DNA from: Alishewanella aestuarii B11
GTDB lineage: Bacteria > Pseudomonadota > Gammaproteobacteria > Enterobacterales > Alteromonadaceae
NCBI RefSeq assembly: GCF_000280055.1
Contig: NZ_ALAB01000033.1
Span: 2,501-41,072 of the forward strand
Length of the DNA: 38,572 bases
Direction: 5' to 3'
The notes under the pieces were generated by a model. It saw nothing but the letters and a program-made list of their open reading frames with translations. It made no database searches and was not told where the DNA came from. A program made the position numbers and the translations under genes. Below, one piece after another: positions 1-9,943 of the stretch (position 1 is its first letter; every line of letters begins with the position of its first letter).

Positions 1-1246
1 GCTGTAGCCGCACTAACTCCTGCTGATATAGCAAGGAGCCCAGTTCACGCAGGAACGGCTGACCTATGCTGTCAGTTTCATAAGTATCGTCATTAAGGAT
101 CTGGTTCGCATTGGTGTAGAGGATCGCAGTCAGGAAGAAAGCGATCCCATGCTTAGTATCTTCGATATAGGCGCCATCAATAACATGACCATAAGCCTGG
201 CCGTTTTTATTATGGTAGTGAATATACTCAGGCAAGCGCTGTTGCGCGTCGCCTTTTAAAAAGTACTTTACATAAGTATCGGGATATTCTAATTCCGGGT
301 AGGCTGGATACTGGCTTTGCCGGGGCAACATCCGCATATAGCGCAGTAGAAATTGCCGTTGTGATTCACTGATATTAAAGCGCTGCTGTACCGGAAACAG
401 CTGCGGCATTAGGATACGTTTTACTACACCATCAAAATCTATCAGCGACTGCCGGTTCTTATAGGTAAAGTCCATCGGCTGCGCGATCAGCTCACCGCGC
501 TGATAGTAAGCTTTGCCAAGCTTAGGCTGATCCGGGTTGGTATAAGACTTAGCGATCTGCCGCTCCGGCAATGCCAATAATGTCTTACCTGCGGCATCGA
601 CAAAACGTATCGGATTAAAATAACGGTTATCTTCATCATTAAAGGGCACACTTAAGCGGTGGTTAATGATAGTCGCAGTCAGACCTTTCGCTTTTAACTG
701 CTCGTTAATATATTGCTGGCCCATTAATTCGTATAAGCGGTTACTACCGTCATTATCGCTAACCAGTAAAATCTTCTTAATATAATGCCCAACGCTGGGT
801 AAGCCGGTTTCGCTACTACTATCACTATGTGCCGCAGTTTGCGGTGGACGCTGACTATCGGTCAGCATGGTCGTGTCCAGAGTTAGGCCATGTACAGCCT
901 GCTCATTCAGCCACTGTAAGGCCAGAGCTGCCAACGGCAGCTTCACTGTACTGGCCGGGTAGAAGTAATGCTCGGGTTGCACCCGGTAATGGTAATAATG
1001 GAGTTTCGGTAGCTGGCCTTCAGTTGTGGGCAATTCGATACGGGTATAAAGGATCTGTAGCTGATAGGCCTCACTTGCCGCCAGCACCTGCTTTAATAAC
1101 GCAGACTGCTGTTGACCTTGCTCAAGCAAAGGGAGCAAGGGTTGGCAACTGCTTACCGCTGCTAAATGCTGACAGGGGTCCTGCTGCGCCAACGTCGTTT
1201 GCGGATAGAGTGTTAGAACAAGTAATAAACAGGCGAAGATTCTCAT
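1..1246 (-). CDS. Secreted class-A beta-lactamase-like serine hydrolase (C-terminus outside window)
   Basis: The gene reads open from an ATG at 1246 to base 1 (415 codons visible), so its end is missing. The first ~20 residues (MRIFACLLLVLTLYPQTTLA) look like a Sec signal peptide cleaved after the Ala. The penicillin-binding/beta-lactamase fold motifs are present: SxxK as STVK at residues 99-102 (nucleophile Ser99) and SDN at 163-165. The third motif appears as KNG at 347-349 instead of KTG. The long stretch between SDN and KNG and a length over 415 residues make it larger than a typical class A beta-lactamase (~290). It may be a periplasmic peptidase or esterase of this superfamily and not a resistance enzyme; the substrate is unknown. 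It lies 138 bases past rplQ, separated by a terminator and with its own putative promoter. I am sure of the fold family and not of the function. Confidence 0.8.
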   Translation of the reverse strand, partial: MRIFACLLLVLTLYPQTTLAQQDPCQHLAAVSSCQPLLPLLEQGQQQSALLKQVLAASEAYQLQILYTRIELPTTEGQLPKLHYYHYRVQPEHYFYPASTVKLPLAALALQWLNEQAVHGLTLDTTMLTDSQRPPQTAAHSDSSSETGLPSVGHYIKKILLVSDNDGSNRLYELMGQQYINEQLKAKGLTATIINHRLSVPFNDEDNRYFNPIRFVDAAGKTLLALPERQIAKSYTNPDQPKLGKAYYQRGELIAQPMDFTYKNRQSLIDFDGVVKRILMPQLFPVQQRFNISESQRQFLLRYMRMLPRQSQYPAYPELEYPDTYVKYFLKGDAQQRLPEYIHYHNKNGQAYGHVIDGAYIEDTKHGIAFFLTAILYTNANQILNDDTYETDSIGQPFLRELGSLLYQQELVRLQ

Positions 1247-1268
1247 GCGGGTTTCCGATAGCTGTAAA

Positions 1269-1298
1269 ATTTTATCTTAACGATAAAACCAGCATAAA
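1269..1298 (-). promoter_or_regulatory. Putative promoter of the serine hydrolase gene with an embedded inverted repeat
   Basis: On the minus strand TTTATG (1293-1298) and TAAAAT (1269-1274) are separated by 18 bases, upstream of the ATG at 1246. A perfect 7-base inverted repeat, TTTTATC-GTTAA-GATAAAA (1270-1288), fills the spacer and overlaps the -10 element, where a repressor site would be expected. The assignment is by eye only. Confidence 0.4.
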
Positions 1299-1342
1299 GA
1301 AACGATATCACCCGCACAAAGCAGCAGACAAAAAAAGGGCAT

Positions 1343-1370
1343 AAAAAAACCGGGCATAAGCCCGGTTTTT
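1343..1370 (-). terminator. Terminator at the end of the alpha operon
   Basis: Minus-strand stem CCGGGC / loop TTAT / GCCCGG is followed by seven T. It lies 14 bases beyond the rplQ stop. The plus strand also has a T run, so it could work in both directions. Confidence 0.9.
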
Positions 1371-1384
1371 ACGAGAATCAGTGA

Positions 1385-1780
1385 TTACTCAGCTGCAGTT
1401 TCTTCAACTGGCAGTGCCGTTTCCGGACGATCAACTAATTCGATGTAAGCCATAGGTGCATTGTCACCAGTACGGAAGCCACACTTCAGAATACGAGTGT
1501 AACCACCTGGACGCGCGTTGTAACGCGGGCCTAAAACATTGAACAGTAAACCTACTACTTCTTTATCACGAGTACGGGCGAAAGCCAGACGGCGGTTTGC
1601 AACGCTGTCGTTCTTAGCCAAAGTGATCAATGGCTCGATCACACGACGTAACTCTTTAGCTTTTGGCAAAGTCGTTTTGATGATTTCGTGCTTCACCAAC
1701 GAGCTTGCCATGTTGCGGAACATTGCAGTACGGTGGCTGCTGTTCCGATTTAATTGACGACCACTCTTGCGATGGCGCAT
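1385..1780 (-). CDS. rplQ: 50S ribosomal protein L17
   Basis: L17 is a structural protein of the large subunit located near the polypeptide exit tunnel. The 131-residue product starts with the highly conserved basic segment [17 protein letters not shown] and continues with the family core ([29 protein letters not shown]). It has a short acidic tail ending ETAAE, slightly longer than E. coli L17 (127 residues). It is the last gene of the alpha operon, 39 bases after rpoA, and is followed by a strong terminator. Confidence 0.98.
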   Translation of the reverse strand: MRHRKSGRQLNRNSSHRTAMFRNMASSLVKHEIIKTTLPKAKELRRVIEPLITLAKNDSVANRRLAFARTRDKEVVGLLFNVLGPRYNARPGGYTRILKCGFRTGDNAPMAYIELVDRPETALPVEETAAE

Positions 1781-1819
1781 GATCTATTCCTTCTCACTAA
1801 ACCAGGAACTGGTATCTGG

Positions 1820-2809
1820 TTAGTCTTTATTTACCAAACTAGCTGGCGGCCAGTTTTCCAGGCGCATGCCCAGAGATAAACCGCGTGATGCCAGCACGTC
1901 TTTGATTTCGGTAAGTGACTTCTTACCCAGGTTAGGTGTTTTCAACAACTCAACCTCGGTACGTTGCACCAGATCACCGATGTACTGAATCTGCTCTGCC
2001 TTCAAGCAGTTAGCAGAACGAACTGTTAGTTCTAAATCATCGACCGGCCGTAACAGAATCGGATCAAACTCCGGCTTCTCTTCACGTTTCTCTGGCTCAC
2101 TCTTATCACGCAGCTCAACAAAGAACTCCAGCTGTTCAGCCAGAATTGTTGCTGCGCGACGAATGGCTTCCTCTGGCTCAACAGTGCCGTTGGTTTCCAT
2201 GTCGATAATCAGTTTGTCCAGGTCGGTACGCTGTTCAACCCGAGCGGCTTCAACGGTGTAAGCAATACGCTCTACCGGGCTGAAAGACGCATCCAGCAAC
2301 AGACGCCCAATTGGACGTTCGTCATCGTCTGAGGAAAAACGAGCTGATGCAGGCACATAACCGCGACCACGCTCAACTTTCAGACGCATACTGAATTCAG
2401 TTTCGCCAGTCAGGTTGCAGATAACGTGATCAGGATTAACGATTACCACACCGTCGCCACGCTGGATATCTCCAGCGATTACAGGGCCGGCACCTTTTTT
2501 CGTTAAAGTCAGGGTGACTTCATCTTTGTCTTCCAGGCGTACGGCAAGGCCTTTCAGGTTCAGAAGGATATCAATGATATCTTCCTGTACACCTTCTTTG
2601 GCACTGTACTCATGGAGCACGCCGTCGATCTCTACTTCAGTCACTGCACAACCTGGCATAGACGATAACAGAATACGACGTAACGCGTTGCCCAAGGTAT
2701 GCCCGAAACCGCGCTCAAGTGGTTCCAAAGTAACTTTGGCACGAGTTGGGTTGATCCTTTCGATACCAACTAATCTCGGCTTAAGGAATTCGGTGACAGA
2801 ACCCTGCAT
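1820..2809 (-). CDS. rpoA: RNA polymerase alpha subunit
   Basis: The alpha subunit dimerises to nucleate RNA polymerase assembly, and its C-terminal domain contacts UP elements and activators. The 329-residue length equals that of E. coli. The N-terminal dimerisation domain (about 1-235) holds the conserved [20 protein letters not shown] segment. A linker rich in E and K (about 236-249) joins it to the C-terminal domain, whose DNA-binding helix region reads [11 protein letters not shown]. Embedding among ribosomal protein genes 23 bases after rpsD is the standard alpha-operon position. Confidence 0.99.
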   Translation of the reverse strand: MQGSVTEFLKPRLVGIERINPTRAKVTLEPLERGFGHTLGNALRRILLSSMPGCAVTEVEIDGVLHEYSAKEGVQEDIIDILLNLKGLAVRLEDKDEVTLTLTKKGAGPVIAGDIQRGDGVVIVNPDHVICNLTGETEFSMRLKVERGRGYVPASARFSSDDDERPIGRLLLDASFSPVERIAYTVEAARVEQRTDLDKLIIDMETNGTVEPEEAIRRAATILAEQLEFFVELRDKSEPEKREEKPEFDPILLRPVDDLELTVRSANCLKAEQIQYIGDLVQRTEVELLKTPNLGKKSLTEIKDVLASRGLSLGMRLENWPPASLVNKD

Positions 2810-2832
2810 ATATCCTCTCTTAACAATTAGCT

Positions 2833-3453
2833 TTACTTAGAGTAAAGCTCGACGATTAACTGTTCGTTGATGTCCGCAGACAGATCTGAACGCTCAGGCA
2901 GACGCTTGAACACGCCTTCCAGCTTCGTAGTGTCTACTTCAATCCAAGTTGGCTTTTCGCGTTGCGCAGCCAGCTCTAATGCAGCACCGATACGGGCTTG
3001 CTTTTTCGCTTTTTCACGCACAGCAACAACTTGCTCAGGTAATACAGTATGTGATGGAACATTCACCACGCGACCATCTAACATGATTGCTTTGTGGCTT
3101 ACCAGCTGACGTGCTTCGGCACGAGTACTGGCCAGACCCATCCGGTATACCACGTTGTCTAAGCGAGACTCTAACAACGCTAACAGGTTTTCACCGGTAT
3201 TACCTTTCAAACGCGCAGCTTCTTTGTAGTAATTACGGAACTGCTTTTCTAATACGCCATAAATACGACGTACTTTTTGCTTCTCGCGTAACTGTAAACC
3301 ATAGTCTGACAGACGGCCACGACGGGCACCATGCTGACCAGGAGCTGTAGTTAAGTTACACTTTGAATCGATTGCTCTCACGCCGCTCTTCAGGAACAGA
3401 TCTGTACCTTCGCGACGACTTAGTTTGAGCTTAGGACCCAAATATCTTGCCAT
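2833..3453 (-). CDS. rpsD: 30S ribosomal protein S4, alpha operon repressor
   Basis: S4 is a primary 16S rRNA binder that starts assembly of the small-subunit body. In E. coli it also represses translation of its own operon by binding the rpsM leader. The 206-residue product opens [20 protein letters not shown] and contains the S4 RNA-binding domain around residues 95-160 ([20 protein letters not shown]). It ends in [15 protein letters not shown]. It lacks the four-cysteine zinc motif of some S4 paralogues. The matching leader target is visible at 4242-4315, so autoregulation is likely here. Confidence 0.98.
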   Translation of the reverse strand: MARYLGPKLKLSRREGTDLFLKSGVRAIDSKCNLTTAPGQHGARRGRLSDYGLQLREKQKVRRIYGVLEKQFRNYYKEAARLKGNTGENLLALLESRLDNVVYRMGLASTRAEARQLVSHKAIMLDGRVVNVPSHTVLPEQVVAVREKAKKQARIGAALELAAQREKPTWIEVDTTKLEGVFKRLPERSDLSADINEQLIVELYSK

Positions 3454-3486
3454 CTTCTTTCTCCAATAATCCGTGAAGCGCTGTGA

Positions 3487-3876
3487 TTACACGCGACGTT
3501 TTTTAGGTGGACGGCAACCGTTATGCGGGATTGGCGTCACGTCGGTGATATTTGTGATTTTGTAACCAGCGGCATTCAGTGCGCGAATCGCTGATTCACG
3601 ACCTGGGCCTGGGCCATTCACAAAGACTTCAAGGTTTTTCAGACCATATTCTTGTGCAGCAGCACCTGCACGCTCTGCAGCTACCTGAGCAGCGAATGGC
3701 GTAGATTTACGTGAACCACGGAAACCTGAACCACCAGCTGTTGCCCAGCACAGTGCATTGCCCTGACGATCAGTGATCGTCACAATGGTGTTGTTGAAAG
3801 AAGCATGGATATGAGCCATACCATCTGAAACTTGCTTTTTTACCCGTTTACGAGTACGAACTGGTGCTTTAGCCAT
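3487..3876 (-). CDS. rpsK: 30S ribosomal protein S11
   Basis: S11 forms part of the platform of the small subunit near the mRNA exit region. The 129-residue product carries the family signature around [21 protein letters not shown] and the conserved C-terminus [12 protein letters not shown]. The N-terminal extension is basic ([15 protein letters not shown]). It lies 11 bases after rpsM and 33 bases before rpsD, inside the alpha operon. Confidence 0.98.
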   Translation of the reverse strand: MAKAPVRTRKRVKKQVSDGMAHIHASFNNTIVTITDRQGNALCWATAGGSGFRGSRKSTPFAAQVAAERAGAAAQEYGLKNLEVFVNGPGPGRESAIRALNAAGYKITNITDVTPIPHNGCRPPKKRRV

Positions 3877-3887
3877 GTTGAATCACC

Positions 3888-4244
3888 TTATTTCTTAATC
3901 GCTTTACGTGGGCCCTTACGGGTACGCGCATTAGTCTTAGTGCGCTGACCACGAACCGGCAGACTACGACGGTGGCGCAAGCCACGGTAGCAACCCAGGT
4001 CCATTAAACGCTTAATGTTTAATGTGATTTCACGACGCAAGTCACCTTCAACGGTGTATTTTGCAACTTCGTCACGTAAAGAGTCTAACTGTGCGTCACT
4101 TAAGGTCGCAATCTTGGTTGACTCTTCGATGCCCACTGCAGCTAAAATAGCCTTTGCACGGGTCTTACCGATACCATAAACATAAGTCAGTGAAATCACT
4201 GCATGTTTATTATCGGGGATGTTAATGCCAGCGATACGGGCCAC
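3888..4244 (-). CDS. rpsM: 30S ribosomal protein S13, GTG start
   Basis: S13 sits in the head of the small subunit and contacts the P-site tRNA and the large subunit through bridge B1. I place the start at a GTG (4244), giving 118 residues beginning (M)[21 protein letters not shown], the usual family N-terminus. An AGGAG lies 8 bases upstream. E. coli rpsM also starts with GTG. A longer reading from 4322 would run through the S4-binding leader, so it is rejected. The basic tail ([20 protein letters not shown]) is typical. First gene of the alpha operon. Confidence 0.97.
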   Translation of the reverse strand: MARIAGINIPDNKHAVISLTYVYGIGKTRAKAILAAVGIEESTKIATLSDAQLDSLRDEVAKYTVEGDLRREITLNIKRLMDLGCYRGLRHRRSLPVRGQRTKTNARTRKGPRKAIKK

Positions 4245-4315
4245 TAACGTTCTCCTATCTGAAATTAAAAGGTGCCAATTTGAAAAGCCCGTAAGGATAC
4301 TCAAATGGCGCTCAT
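4242..4315 (-). promoter_or_regulatory. Alpha-operon leader: S4-binding pseudoknot (Alpha_RBS type)
   Basis: Just upstream of the rpsM GTG the mRNA reads GCCATTTGAGTATCCT, then ACGGGCTTTTCA, then a closing TTGGC. This nearly matches what I recall of the E. coli alpha leader (CCATTTGAGTATCCT ... ACGGGCTTTTCA), where protein S4 traps the ribosome on a pseudoknot around the GTG start. Conservation of these unpaired and paired blocks supports the same control here. Confidence 0.88.
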
Positions 4316-4320
4316 ATTGC

Positions 4321-4353
4321 AAACAATAAAGGGGCTAAACTAAAGTTCAGCCC
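4321..4353 (-). terminator. Hairpin terminator between spc and alpha operons
   Basis: Minus strand: GGGCTGAAC / TTTA / GTTTAGCCC, a 9-base-pair stem with one G-U, followed by CTTTATTGTTT. It lies 22 bases past the rpmJ stop. The interrupted T run suggests partial termination. The alpha promoter is presumably nearby, but I could not choose a convincing one. Confidence 0.65.
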
Positions 4354-4375
4354 GCCTTATCGTAATTTTCTGCTA

Positions 4376-4489
4376 TTAGCCTTGGCGCTGTTTGTGCTTC
4401 GGCTCACTGCAAATTACGCGAACGACGTTATTACGTTTGATCACTTTGCAGTTACGGCAGATCTTCTTAACGGAAGCTCGTACTTTCAT
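4376..4489 (-). CDS. rpmJ: 50S ribosomal protein L36, zinc-ribbon type
   Basis: L36 is the smallest protein of the large subunit. This 37-codon gene opens [19 protein letters not shown] and ends KHKQRQG. The zinc ligands Cys11, Cys14, Cys27 and His32 are all present, so it is the zinc-binding form and not the zinc-free paralogue. It lies 21 bases after secY, as the final spc-operon gene, the position it has in E. coli. The product is one residue shorter than my recollection of E. coli L36. Confidence 0.97.
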   Translation of the reverse strand: MKVRASVKKICRNCKVIKRNNVVRVICSEPKHKQRQG

Positions 4490-4510
4490 AACTTAACTCC
4501 GCAAAATATC

Positions 4511-5839
4511 TTAACGGCCTATGCCTTTAAGATTTGCCTTTTTCAGCACAGAATCATACTGATGCGACATCAGATGTGTCTGTACCTGTGCCATGAAATC
4601 CATGATAACAACAACGATAATCAGTAATGATGTACCGCCAAAGTAGAACTGTACGTTCCACGCTACCATCATGAACTCAGGAACCAAACAAATAAAGGTA
4701 ATGTACAGGGCACCAGCAAGGGTTAACCTTGTCATCACTTTATCAATGTATTTTGATGTCTGTTCACCAGGACGGATACCAGGAATAAAGGCTCCGGACT
4801 TCTTCAGGTTGTCAGCTGTATCACGCGGGTTGAACACCAACGCTGTATAGAAGAAACAGAAGAAAATAATCGCTGCAGAGTATAACATCATGTACAGCGG
4901 TTGTCCCGGAGATAATGTTAGCGCTAACTCCTGTAAGAAGTTGGCTACCATACCCTCACCTGAACCGAACCAACTGGCAATAGTGCCAGGGAACAGAATA
5001 ATGCTAGAGGCAAAGATCGGTGGAATAACACCGGCCATATTGACCTTTAACGGTAAATGGCTGCTTTGCGCGGCAAATACCTGACGGCCTTGCTGACGCT
5101 TTGCGTAGTTAACCACTATACGACGCTGGCCGCGTTCAAAGAATACTACGAACCAGGTAATCGCAATGACGATCACGCCAATCGCTACTAACAGTAAAAA
5201 GTGCAAATCGCCCTGACGTGCCTGCTCAATCGTCTGACCAATGGCAGACGGGAAGCCAGCAACAATACCGGTGAAAATTAGCAGCGAAATACCGTTACCA
5301 ATGCCGCGCTCTGTAATTTGCTCACCTAACCACATCAAGAACATGGTACCGGTAACCAAACTGATTACCGCGGTAAAGTAAAATGCAAAGCCTGGGTTAA
5401 TCACTAACCCTGGCATCATATTGGGCAAGCCAGTAGCTATACCAATAGACTGTAAGATCGCTAATGCTAAGGTACCGTAGCGTGTGTACTGGTTAATTTT
5501 GCGCTTGCCAGCTTCACCCTCTTTCTTCAGTTCAGCCATTGCCGGATGCATTACCGTCAACAACTGCACAATGATTGAGGCTGAAATGTAAGGCATAATA
5601 CCTAACGCAAACACAGAAGCACGCTCAAGTGCACCACCGCTGAACATGTTAAACATTTCAACGATGGTGCCTCTTTGTTGCTCGAATAACTGAGCTAGCA
5701 CGGTGGCGTCAATTCCAGGAATTGGCACAAAGGACCCTAATCGAAATACGATTATGGCTAAAAGCACAAACAACAGGCGAGATTTCAGCTCACTGAATCC
5801 ACCTTTTGCTGCTCTTGAGTCCGAACCTGGTTTAGCCAT
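4511..5839 (-). CDS. secY: Protein translocase subunit SecY
   Basis: SecY forms the membrane channel for Sec-dependent export and membrane protein insertion together with SecE (encoded at 33096-33482). The 442-residue protein has about ten hydrophobic segments. The first begins near residue 20 ([21 protein letters not shown]) and the last lies near residue 400. The cytoplasmic loop with [21 protein letters not shown], known to contact SecA and the ribosome, is intact, as is the plug/TM2 region ([27 protein letters not shown]). It lies 15 bases after rplO in the spc operon. Confidence 0.98.
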   Translation of the reverse strand: MAKPGSDSRAAKGGFSELKSRLLFVLLAIIVFRLGSFVPIPGIDATVLAQLFEQQRGTIVEMFNMFSGGALERASVFALGIMPYISASIIVQLLTVMHPAMAELKKEGEAGKRKINQYTRYGTLALAILQSIGIATGLPNMMPGLVINPGFAFYFTAVISLVTGTMFLMWLGEQITERGIGNGISLLIFTGIVAGFPSAIGQTIEQARQGDLHFLLLVAIGVIVIAITWFVVFFERGQRRIVVNYAKRQQGRQVFAAQSSHLPLKVNMAGVIPPIFASSIILFPGTIASWFGSGEGMVANFLQELALTLSPGQPLYMMLYSAAIIFFCFFYTALVFNPRDTADNLKKSGAFIPGIRPGEQTSKYIDKVMTRLTLAGALYITFICLVPEFMMVAWNVQFYFGGTSLLIIVVVIMDFMAQVQTHLMSHQYDSVLKKANLKGIGR

Positions 5840-5854
5840 TGCGTACTATCCTTA

Positions 5855-6289
5855 TTATTCTTCGACTTTACCGCCAGCGGCTTCGATAGCTGCACGCGCG
5901 CCTTTCGTTACGCCTAAACCTTTAACGGTTACTGGACGAGTGATCTCACCAGACAGCACAACTTTAGCGAACTTCACAGTGCGGGAAATGATATTAGCTT
6001 CCATTAAAGAGGCTAAATCTACCACGTCACCATTAACTGCAGCGATTTCGTGTAAACGTACTTCAGCAGAAACCAGAGATTTCAGAGAAGTGAAACCGAA
6101 CTTAGGTAAACGCTGTTTCAGAGGCATTTGACCGCCTTCGAAACCCGGGCGAACTTTACCGCCAGAGCGTGATTTTAAACCTTTGTGACCACGGCCACCG
6201 GTTTTACCTAAGCCAGAACCGATACCACGGCCCAGACGGCGCTTTTCTTTCTTGGCACCTGGTGCTGGAGCAAGAGTATTTAATAACAT
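5855..6289 (-). CDS. rplO: 50S ribosomal protein L15
   Basis: L15 is a late-assembly protein of the large subunit. The 144-residue product has the long basic, glycine-rich N-terminal extension that threads into 23S rRNA ([18 protein letters not shown], about residues 20-37). It then has the globular domain ending [19 protein letters not shown]. Spacing to rpmD is 3 bases, consistent with translational coupling. Confidence 0.98.
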   Translation of the reverse strand: MLLNTLAPAPGAKKEKRRLGRGIGSGLGKTGGRGHKGLKSRSGGKVRPGFEGGQMPLKQRLPKFGFTSLKSLVSAEVRLHEIAAVNGDVVDLASLMEANIISRTVKFAKVVLSGEITRPVTVKGLGVTKGARAAIEAAGGKVEE

Positions 6290-6292
6290 CTG

Positions 6293-6475
6293 TTACTCCT
6301 CCACTTTAACCATGTAGTATACGGCGTTGATCATACCGCGAACTGAAGGAGTATCTTCAACTTCAACGGTGTGACCGATACGACGTAAACCCAGACCCAG
6401 TAATGAAGCCTTGTGCTTCGGTAAACGACCGATGCTAGACTTCACTTGGGTGACTTTAATTGTTTTCTTCGCCAT
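6293..6475 (-). CDS. rpmD: 50S ribosomal protein L30
   Basis: L30 is a small large-subunit protein with a ferredoxin-like fold. All 60 residues align by eye with the short bacterial form ([33 protein letters not shown]). It lies between rpsE (6 bases) and rplO (3 bases) in the spc operon. Confidence 0.98.
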   Translation of the reverse strand: MAKKTIKVTQVKSSIGRLPKHKASLLGLGLRRIGHTVEVEDTPSVRGMINAVYYMVKVEE

Positions 6476-6481
6476 GGCAAA

Positions 6482-6985
6482 TTACCCCAGAATATCGTCA
6501 ACGCGTAAACCGCGTTTTGCCGCTATCTGTGCTGGTGACTTAACAGCCGACAGCGCGTTGATAGTAGCGCGAACTACGTTAATTGGGTTGGTTGAACCGT
6601 AACACTTAGACAGAATGTTCTGGATACCGGCAACTTCCAGCACGGCGCGCATAGCACCACCGGCGATCAGACCTGTACCTTCTGCAGCTGGCTGCATATA
6701 AACATTCGAACCTGAGTGCACACCCTTAGTTGGGTGGTGCAGTGTGTTACCATTTAATTCAACCTGAGTCATGTTGCGGCGGGCTTTTTCCATTGCCTTT
6801 TGAATAGCAGCTGGAACTTCACGCGCTTTACCATAACCGAAACCAACACGGCCATTGCCATCGCCTACCACAGTCAGAGCGGTGAAGCTGAAAATACGAC
6901 CACCTTTTACCACTTTTGACACGCGGTTAACAGCAACAAGCTTCTCTTGTAAGTCAGATTGTTGTTTAACTTCTTCGTTAGCCAT
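6482..6985 (-). CDS. rpsE: 30S ribosomal protein S5
   Basis: S5 helps maintain decoding accuracy and lines the mRNA entry channel. The 167-residue product has the N-terminal double-stranded-RNA-binding-like domain with the loop [11 protein letters not shown], the site of spectinomycin-resistance changes in E. coli, here unaltered. The conserved [24 protein letters not shown] follows, then the C-terminal domain ending RVDDILG. It lies 9 bases after rplR. Confidence 0.98.
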   Translation of the reverse strand: MANEEVKQQSDLQEKLVAVNRVSKVVKGGRIFSFTALTVVGDGNGRVGFGYGKAREVPAAIQKAMEKARRNMTQVELNGNTLHHPTKGVHSGSNVYMQPAAEGTGLIAGGAMRAVLEVAGIQNILSKCYGSTNPINVVRATINALSAVKSPAQIAAKRGLRVDDILG

Positions 6986-6994
6986 GAGCTACTC

Positions 6995-7345
6995 CTAGAA
7001 CTGAAGACCGGCTTCACGCGCTGCGTCTGCTAACGCCTGCACGCGACCATGGTAGCGGAAACCGCTACGGTCAAAAGCACAAGCAGTAACGCCTTTGGCT
7101 ACTGCACGTTCGGCGATCGCTTTACCTACAGCCTTGGCCGCTTCTACGTTACCAGTGTACTTCAGTGACTCTGCAATAGAGGCTTCTACAGTAGAAGCAG
7201 CTGCAATCACTTCAGCATTTGGTGCGATAAGCTGAGCGTAGATGTGACGTGGGGTACGGTGTACCACCAGGCGATTCGCACCTTGTTCGATAATATTTCT
7301 GCGGACGCGTTTGGCACGACGCAGACGAGCAAGTTTCTTATCCAT
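6995..7345 (-). CDS. rplR: 50S ribosomal protein L18
   Basis: L18 binds 5S rRNA in the central protuberance together with L5, encoded at 8635-9174. The 116-residue product has a basic N-terminal arm ([16 protein letters not shown]). It ends with the family signature [24 protein letters not shown]. It lies 9 bases after rplF and 9 bases before rpsE. Confidence 0.98.
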   Translation of the reverse strand: MDKKLARLRRAKRVRRNIIEQGANRLVVHRTPRHIYAQLIAPNAEVIAAASTVEASIAESLKYTGNVEAAKAVGKAIAERAVAKGVTACAFDRSGFRYHGRVQALADAAREAGLQF

Positions 7346-7354
7346 CGTCCTACC

Positions 7355-7888
7355 TTACTTTTTCTTCGCTTCTTTACGACGCACGTTTTCATTCGCATAA
7401 CGTACACCCTTGCCTTTATAAGGCTCTGGTTTACGGTATGCCCGGATGTTGGCAGATACCTGACCAACTAACTGCTTATCAGCACCTTTAACCAGAATTT
7501 CGGTTTGAGTTGGTGTTTCAACAGTGATACCAGCTGGTACCTCAAACGCTACCGGATGCGAGAAGCCCAGGCTCAGGTTTAACACCTTACCTTCAGCTTT
7601 AGCACGGTAACCAACACCGACTAATTCCAGTTTCTGGGTGAAACCGTCAGTTACACCGATAACCATGCTGTTCAGCAATGCACGGGCTGTGCCCGCTTGT
7701 GCGTTAGCGTTTTCGAAACCTTCGCGTGGTACAGTACGCAGTACGTTACCATCAACAACGATCTCAACCGCTGGGTTAACATTCAATGTTAACTCGCCGT
7801 TTTTACCCTTCAGTGCCACTACCTGACCAGTTTGCGTTACAGAAACGCCTGCTGGCAGAGTGACTGGGGCCTTAGCAACACGAGACAT
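7355..7888 (-). CDS. rplF: 50S ribosomal protein L6
   Basis: L6 lies near the factor-binding site of the large subunit. The 177-residue length matches E. coli. Two related alpha/beta domains can be seen, and the C-terminal one contains the signature [22 protein letters not shown]. It lies 15 bases after rpsH. Confidence 0.98.
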   Translation of the reverse strand: MSRVAKAPVTLPAGVSVTQTGQVVALKGKNGELTLNVNPAVEIVVDGNVLRTVPREGFENANAQAGTARALLNSMVIGVTDGFTQKLELVGVGYRAKAEGKVLNLSLGFSHPVAFEVPAGITVETPTQTEILVKGADKQLVGQVSANIRAYRKPEPYKGKGVRYANENVRRKEAKKK

Positions 7889-7903
7889 AGATTACTACCT
7901 CCG

Positions 7904-8296
7904 TTACGCTACGTAGCCGATGATTTCGCCACCGATACCAACCTTGCGCGCAGCACGGTCAGTCATTAGTCCTTTAGATGTTGACACGATGGCCACACCT
8001 AAACCGCCCATTACTTTTGGTAATTCGCCGCTCTTCTTATAGATTCGCAGGCCTGGACGACTAACACGATCGATAGTTTCAATTACAGATTTGCCCTGGA
8101 AGTACTTTAATGTCACTTCCAGCTCTGGCTTAACGTCACCAGATACCGCGAAATCGGCGATGTAACCTTCGTCTTTTAATACTTTCGCAATTGCCGTCTT
8201 CAGTTTTGAAGAAGGCATTTTAACCGCAACTTTGTTAGCCGCTTGGCCGTTACGGATGCGAGTAAACATATCCGCTACTGGATCTTGCAAACTCAT
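7904..8296 (-). CDS. rpsH: 30S ribosomal protein S8
   Basis: S8 is a primary binder of the central domain of 16S rRNA. In E. coli it represses the spc operon at the rplE start region. The 130-residue product opens [18 protein letters not shown] and has the C-terminal signature [20 protein letters not shown]. The target near rplE was not confirmed. It lies 21 bases after rpsN. Confidence 0.98.
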   Translation of the reverse strand: MSLQDPVADMFTRIRNGQAANKVAVKMPSSKLKTAIAKVLKDEGYIADFAVSGDVKPELEVTLKYFQGKSVIETIDRVSRPGLRIYKKSGELPKVMGGLGVAIVSTSKGLMTDRAARKVGIGGEIIGYVA

Positions 8297-8317
8297 AGCT
8301 CGTTACTCCCGTGATTC

Positions 8318-8623
8318 TTACCAGCTAGCCTTACGAAGGCCAGGAATTTCACCGCGCATTGCAGCTTCACGAACCTTGATACGGCTCATACCGAACTTGC
8401 GCAGATAACCGTGTGGACGACCTGTTACACGGCAACGATTACGTTGACGTGATGGGCTTGAATCACGCGGCAACGTCTGTAACTTAAGAACTGCAGCCCA
8501 ACGGTCTTCATCAGAAGTGGCCGGATTAGCAATCAGATCTCTCAGTTCATGACGCTTAGCAGCGAACTTGGCTACCAGTTGTGCACGCTTTAATTCACGT
8601 GCTTTCATTGATTGTTTTGCCAT
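8318..8623 (-). CDS. rpsN: 30S ribosomal protein S14, zinc-free form
   Basis: S14 belongs to the head of the small subunit. The 101-residue length and the absence of a CxxC pair identify the long, zinc-independent form. The conserved [22 protein letters not shown] segment is present. No shorter zinc-type paralogue is seen in the window. It lies 11 bases after rplE. Confidence 0.98.
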   Translation of the reverse strand: MAKQSMKARELKRAQLVAKFAAKRHELRDLIANPATSDEDRWAAVLKLQTLPRDSSPSRQRNRCRVTGRPHGYLRKFGMSRIKVREAAMRGEIPGLRKASW

Positions 8624-8634
8624 GACCCTACACC

Positions 8635-9174
8635 TTATTTCTTGAACGGGAAGTTGAACGCGGCAAGTAATGCACGACCCTCGTCATCGCTACGAGCAGT
8701 AGTAGTAATAGTGATATCTAAACCACGTACTGCATCTACTTTATCGTAATCGATTTCAGGGAAAATGATTTGCTCACGTACGCCCATACTGTAGTTACCA
8801 CGGCCATCGAATGACTTCGAGCTTACGCCACGGAAGTCACGGATACGCGGGATAGCGATAGAGACTAAACGCTCTAAGAAATCCCACATACGCTCGCCGC
8901 GCAGGGTCACTTTTGCGCCAATAGGGTAGCCTTGACGGATTTTGAAGCTTGCTACCGACTTACGAGCCTTGGTCACTAATGGCTTTTGGCCAGAGATAGC
9001 TGTTAAATCAGCTACCGCGTTCTCAAGGATCTTTTTGTCAGCTACGGCCTCACCCACACCCATGTTGAGTGTGATTTTTTCAATCCGAGGGACTTGCATG
9101 ACGCTGGTGTAGCCGAACTGTTTCATCAGTTCTGGGACTACGGTGTCTTTGTAAATCTCATGCAGTTTCGCCAT
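8635..9174 (-). CDS. rplE: 50S ribosomal protein L5
   Basis: L5 binds 5S rRNA and contacts the P-site tRNA. The 179-residue length equals that of E. coli L5. Conserved segments include [16 protein letters not shown] and [22 protein letters not shown]. The start at 9174 ([10 protein letters not shown]) is preceded by TTGGAGTAATACG. In E. coli the S8 repressor site overlaps this start; the first codons here resemble the E. coli ones, but I did not fold them. It lies 19 bases after rplX. Confidence 0.98.
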   Translation of the reverse strand: MAKLHEIYKDTVVPELMKQFGYTSVMQVPRIEKITLNMGVGEAVADKKILENAVADLTAISGQKPLVTKARKSVASFKIRQGYPIGAKVTLRGERMWDFLERLVSIAIPRIRDFRGVSSKSFDGRGNYSMGVREQIIFPEIDYDKVDAVRGLDITITTTARSDDEGRALLAAFNFPFKK

Positions 9175-9193
9175 CGTATTACTCCAATAGCAA

Positions 9194-9508
9194 TTAAATT
9201 ACTTCGTTATTCGATTTGAAGAAACGGACTTTTTTGCCATCTTCAAAACGGAAACCTACGCGATCAGCTTTACCCGTTTTAGGGTTAAAAATCGCTACGT
9301 TTGAAACATGAATTGAGGCTTCTTTCTCGACGATACCGCCTGGCTGGTTAATAGCCGGAACAGGTTTCTGGTGCTTTTTAACCAGATTCACGCCTGAAAC
9401 ATAAACACGGTTTTCAGAAACTAAAACTTTAGTCACTTTGCCGCGCTTACCTTTGTCCTTACCAGTAAGAACAATTACCTCGTCATCACGACGGATTTTG
9501 CTAGCCAT
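9194..9508 (-). CDS. rplX: 50S ribosomal protein L24
   Basis: L24 initiates large-subunit assembly and lies at the tunnel exit. The 104-residue product begins with a KOW motif ([21 protein letters not shown], residues ~7-27). The segment [27 protein letters not shown] is typical of the family. It lies 9 bases after rplN. Confidence 0.98.
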   Translation of the reverse strand: MASKIRRDDEVIVLTGKDKGKRGKVTKVLVSENRVYVSGVNLVKKHQKPVPAINQPGGIVEKEASIHVSNVAIFNPKTGKADRVGFRFEDGKKVRFFKSNNEVI

Positions 9509-9517
9509 GCTGACTCC

Positions 9518-9886
9518 TTACAGTACTTCTGGTGCCAGAGACACGATCTTCATGAATTTATCACCACGAAGTTCACGTGTAACAGGCCCGAAAATACGGG
9601 TGCCGATCGGTTCCAGCTTGTTGTTTAACAACACTGCTGCATTACGATCAAAACGGATTAATGACCCGTCCTGACGACGTACGCCTTTAGCTGTACGCAC
9701 CACCACTGCATTCAGAACATCACCTTTTTTCACTTTACCGCGAGGAATTGCTTCTTTCACAGTAACTTTGATGACGTCACCAATTGCAGCATAACGGCGA
9801 TGCGAACCACCTAAGACCTTAATACACATTACGCTGCGCGCGCCGCTGTTGTCTGCGACTTCCAGCATAGATTGCATCTGGATCAT
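9518..9886 (-). CDS. rplN: 50S ribosomal protein L14
   Basis: L14 contacts the 30S subunit (bridge B8). The 122-residue product opens [19 protein letters not shown] and contains the family signature in its second half ([25 protein letters not shown]). It is the first gene of the spc operon, 225 bases after rpsQ. That gap holds a terminator, a promoter and a leader hairpin. Confidence 0.98.
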   Translation of the reverse strand: MIQMQSMLEVADNSGARSVMCIKVLGGSHRRYAAIGDVIKVTVKEAIPRGKVKKGDVLNAVVVRTAKGVRRQDGSLIRFDRNAAVLLNNKLEPIGTRIFGPVTRELRGDKFMKIVSLAPEVL

Positions 9887-9943
9887 CTTAGTGCTCCGCT
9901 ACTCTACTATGTAACCCTCTCGGATTACGCTGCTTACGATAAT

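Noticed and set aside
829..1344. Plus-strand 171-codon open frame
   Set aside because: It lies opposite the serine hydrolase, which has signal peptide and active-site motifs; the plus frame has none.
4245..4322. N-terminal extension of rpsM
   Set aside because: It would translate the S4-binding leader; the GTG at 4244 with AGGAG matches the family start.
4382..4627. Plus-strand 81-codon open frame
   Set aside because: It is antisense to rpmJ and the end of secY; the real gene is the 37-codon rpmJ on the minus strand.
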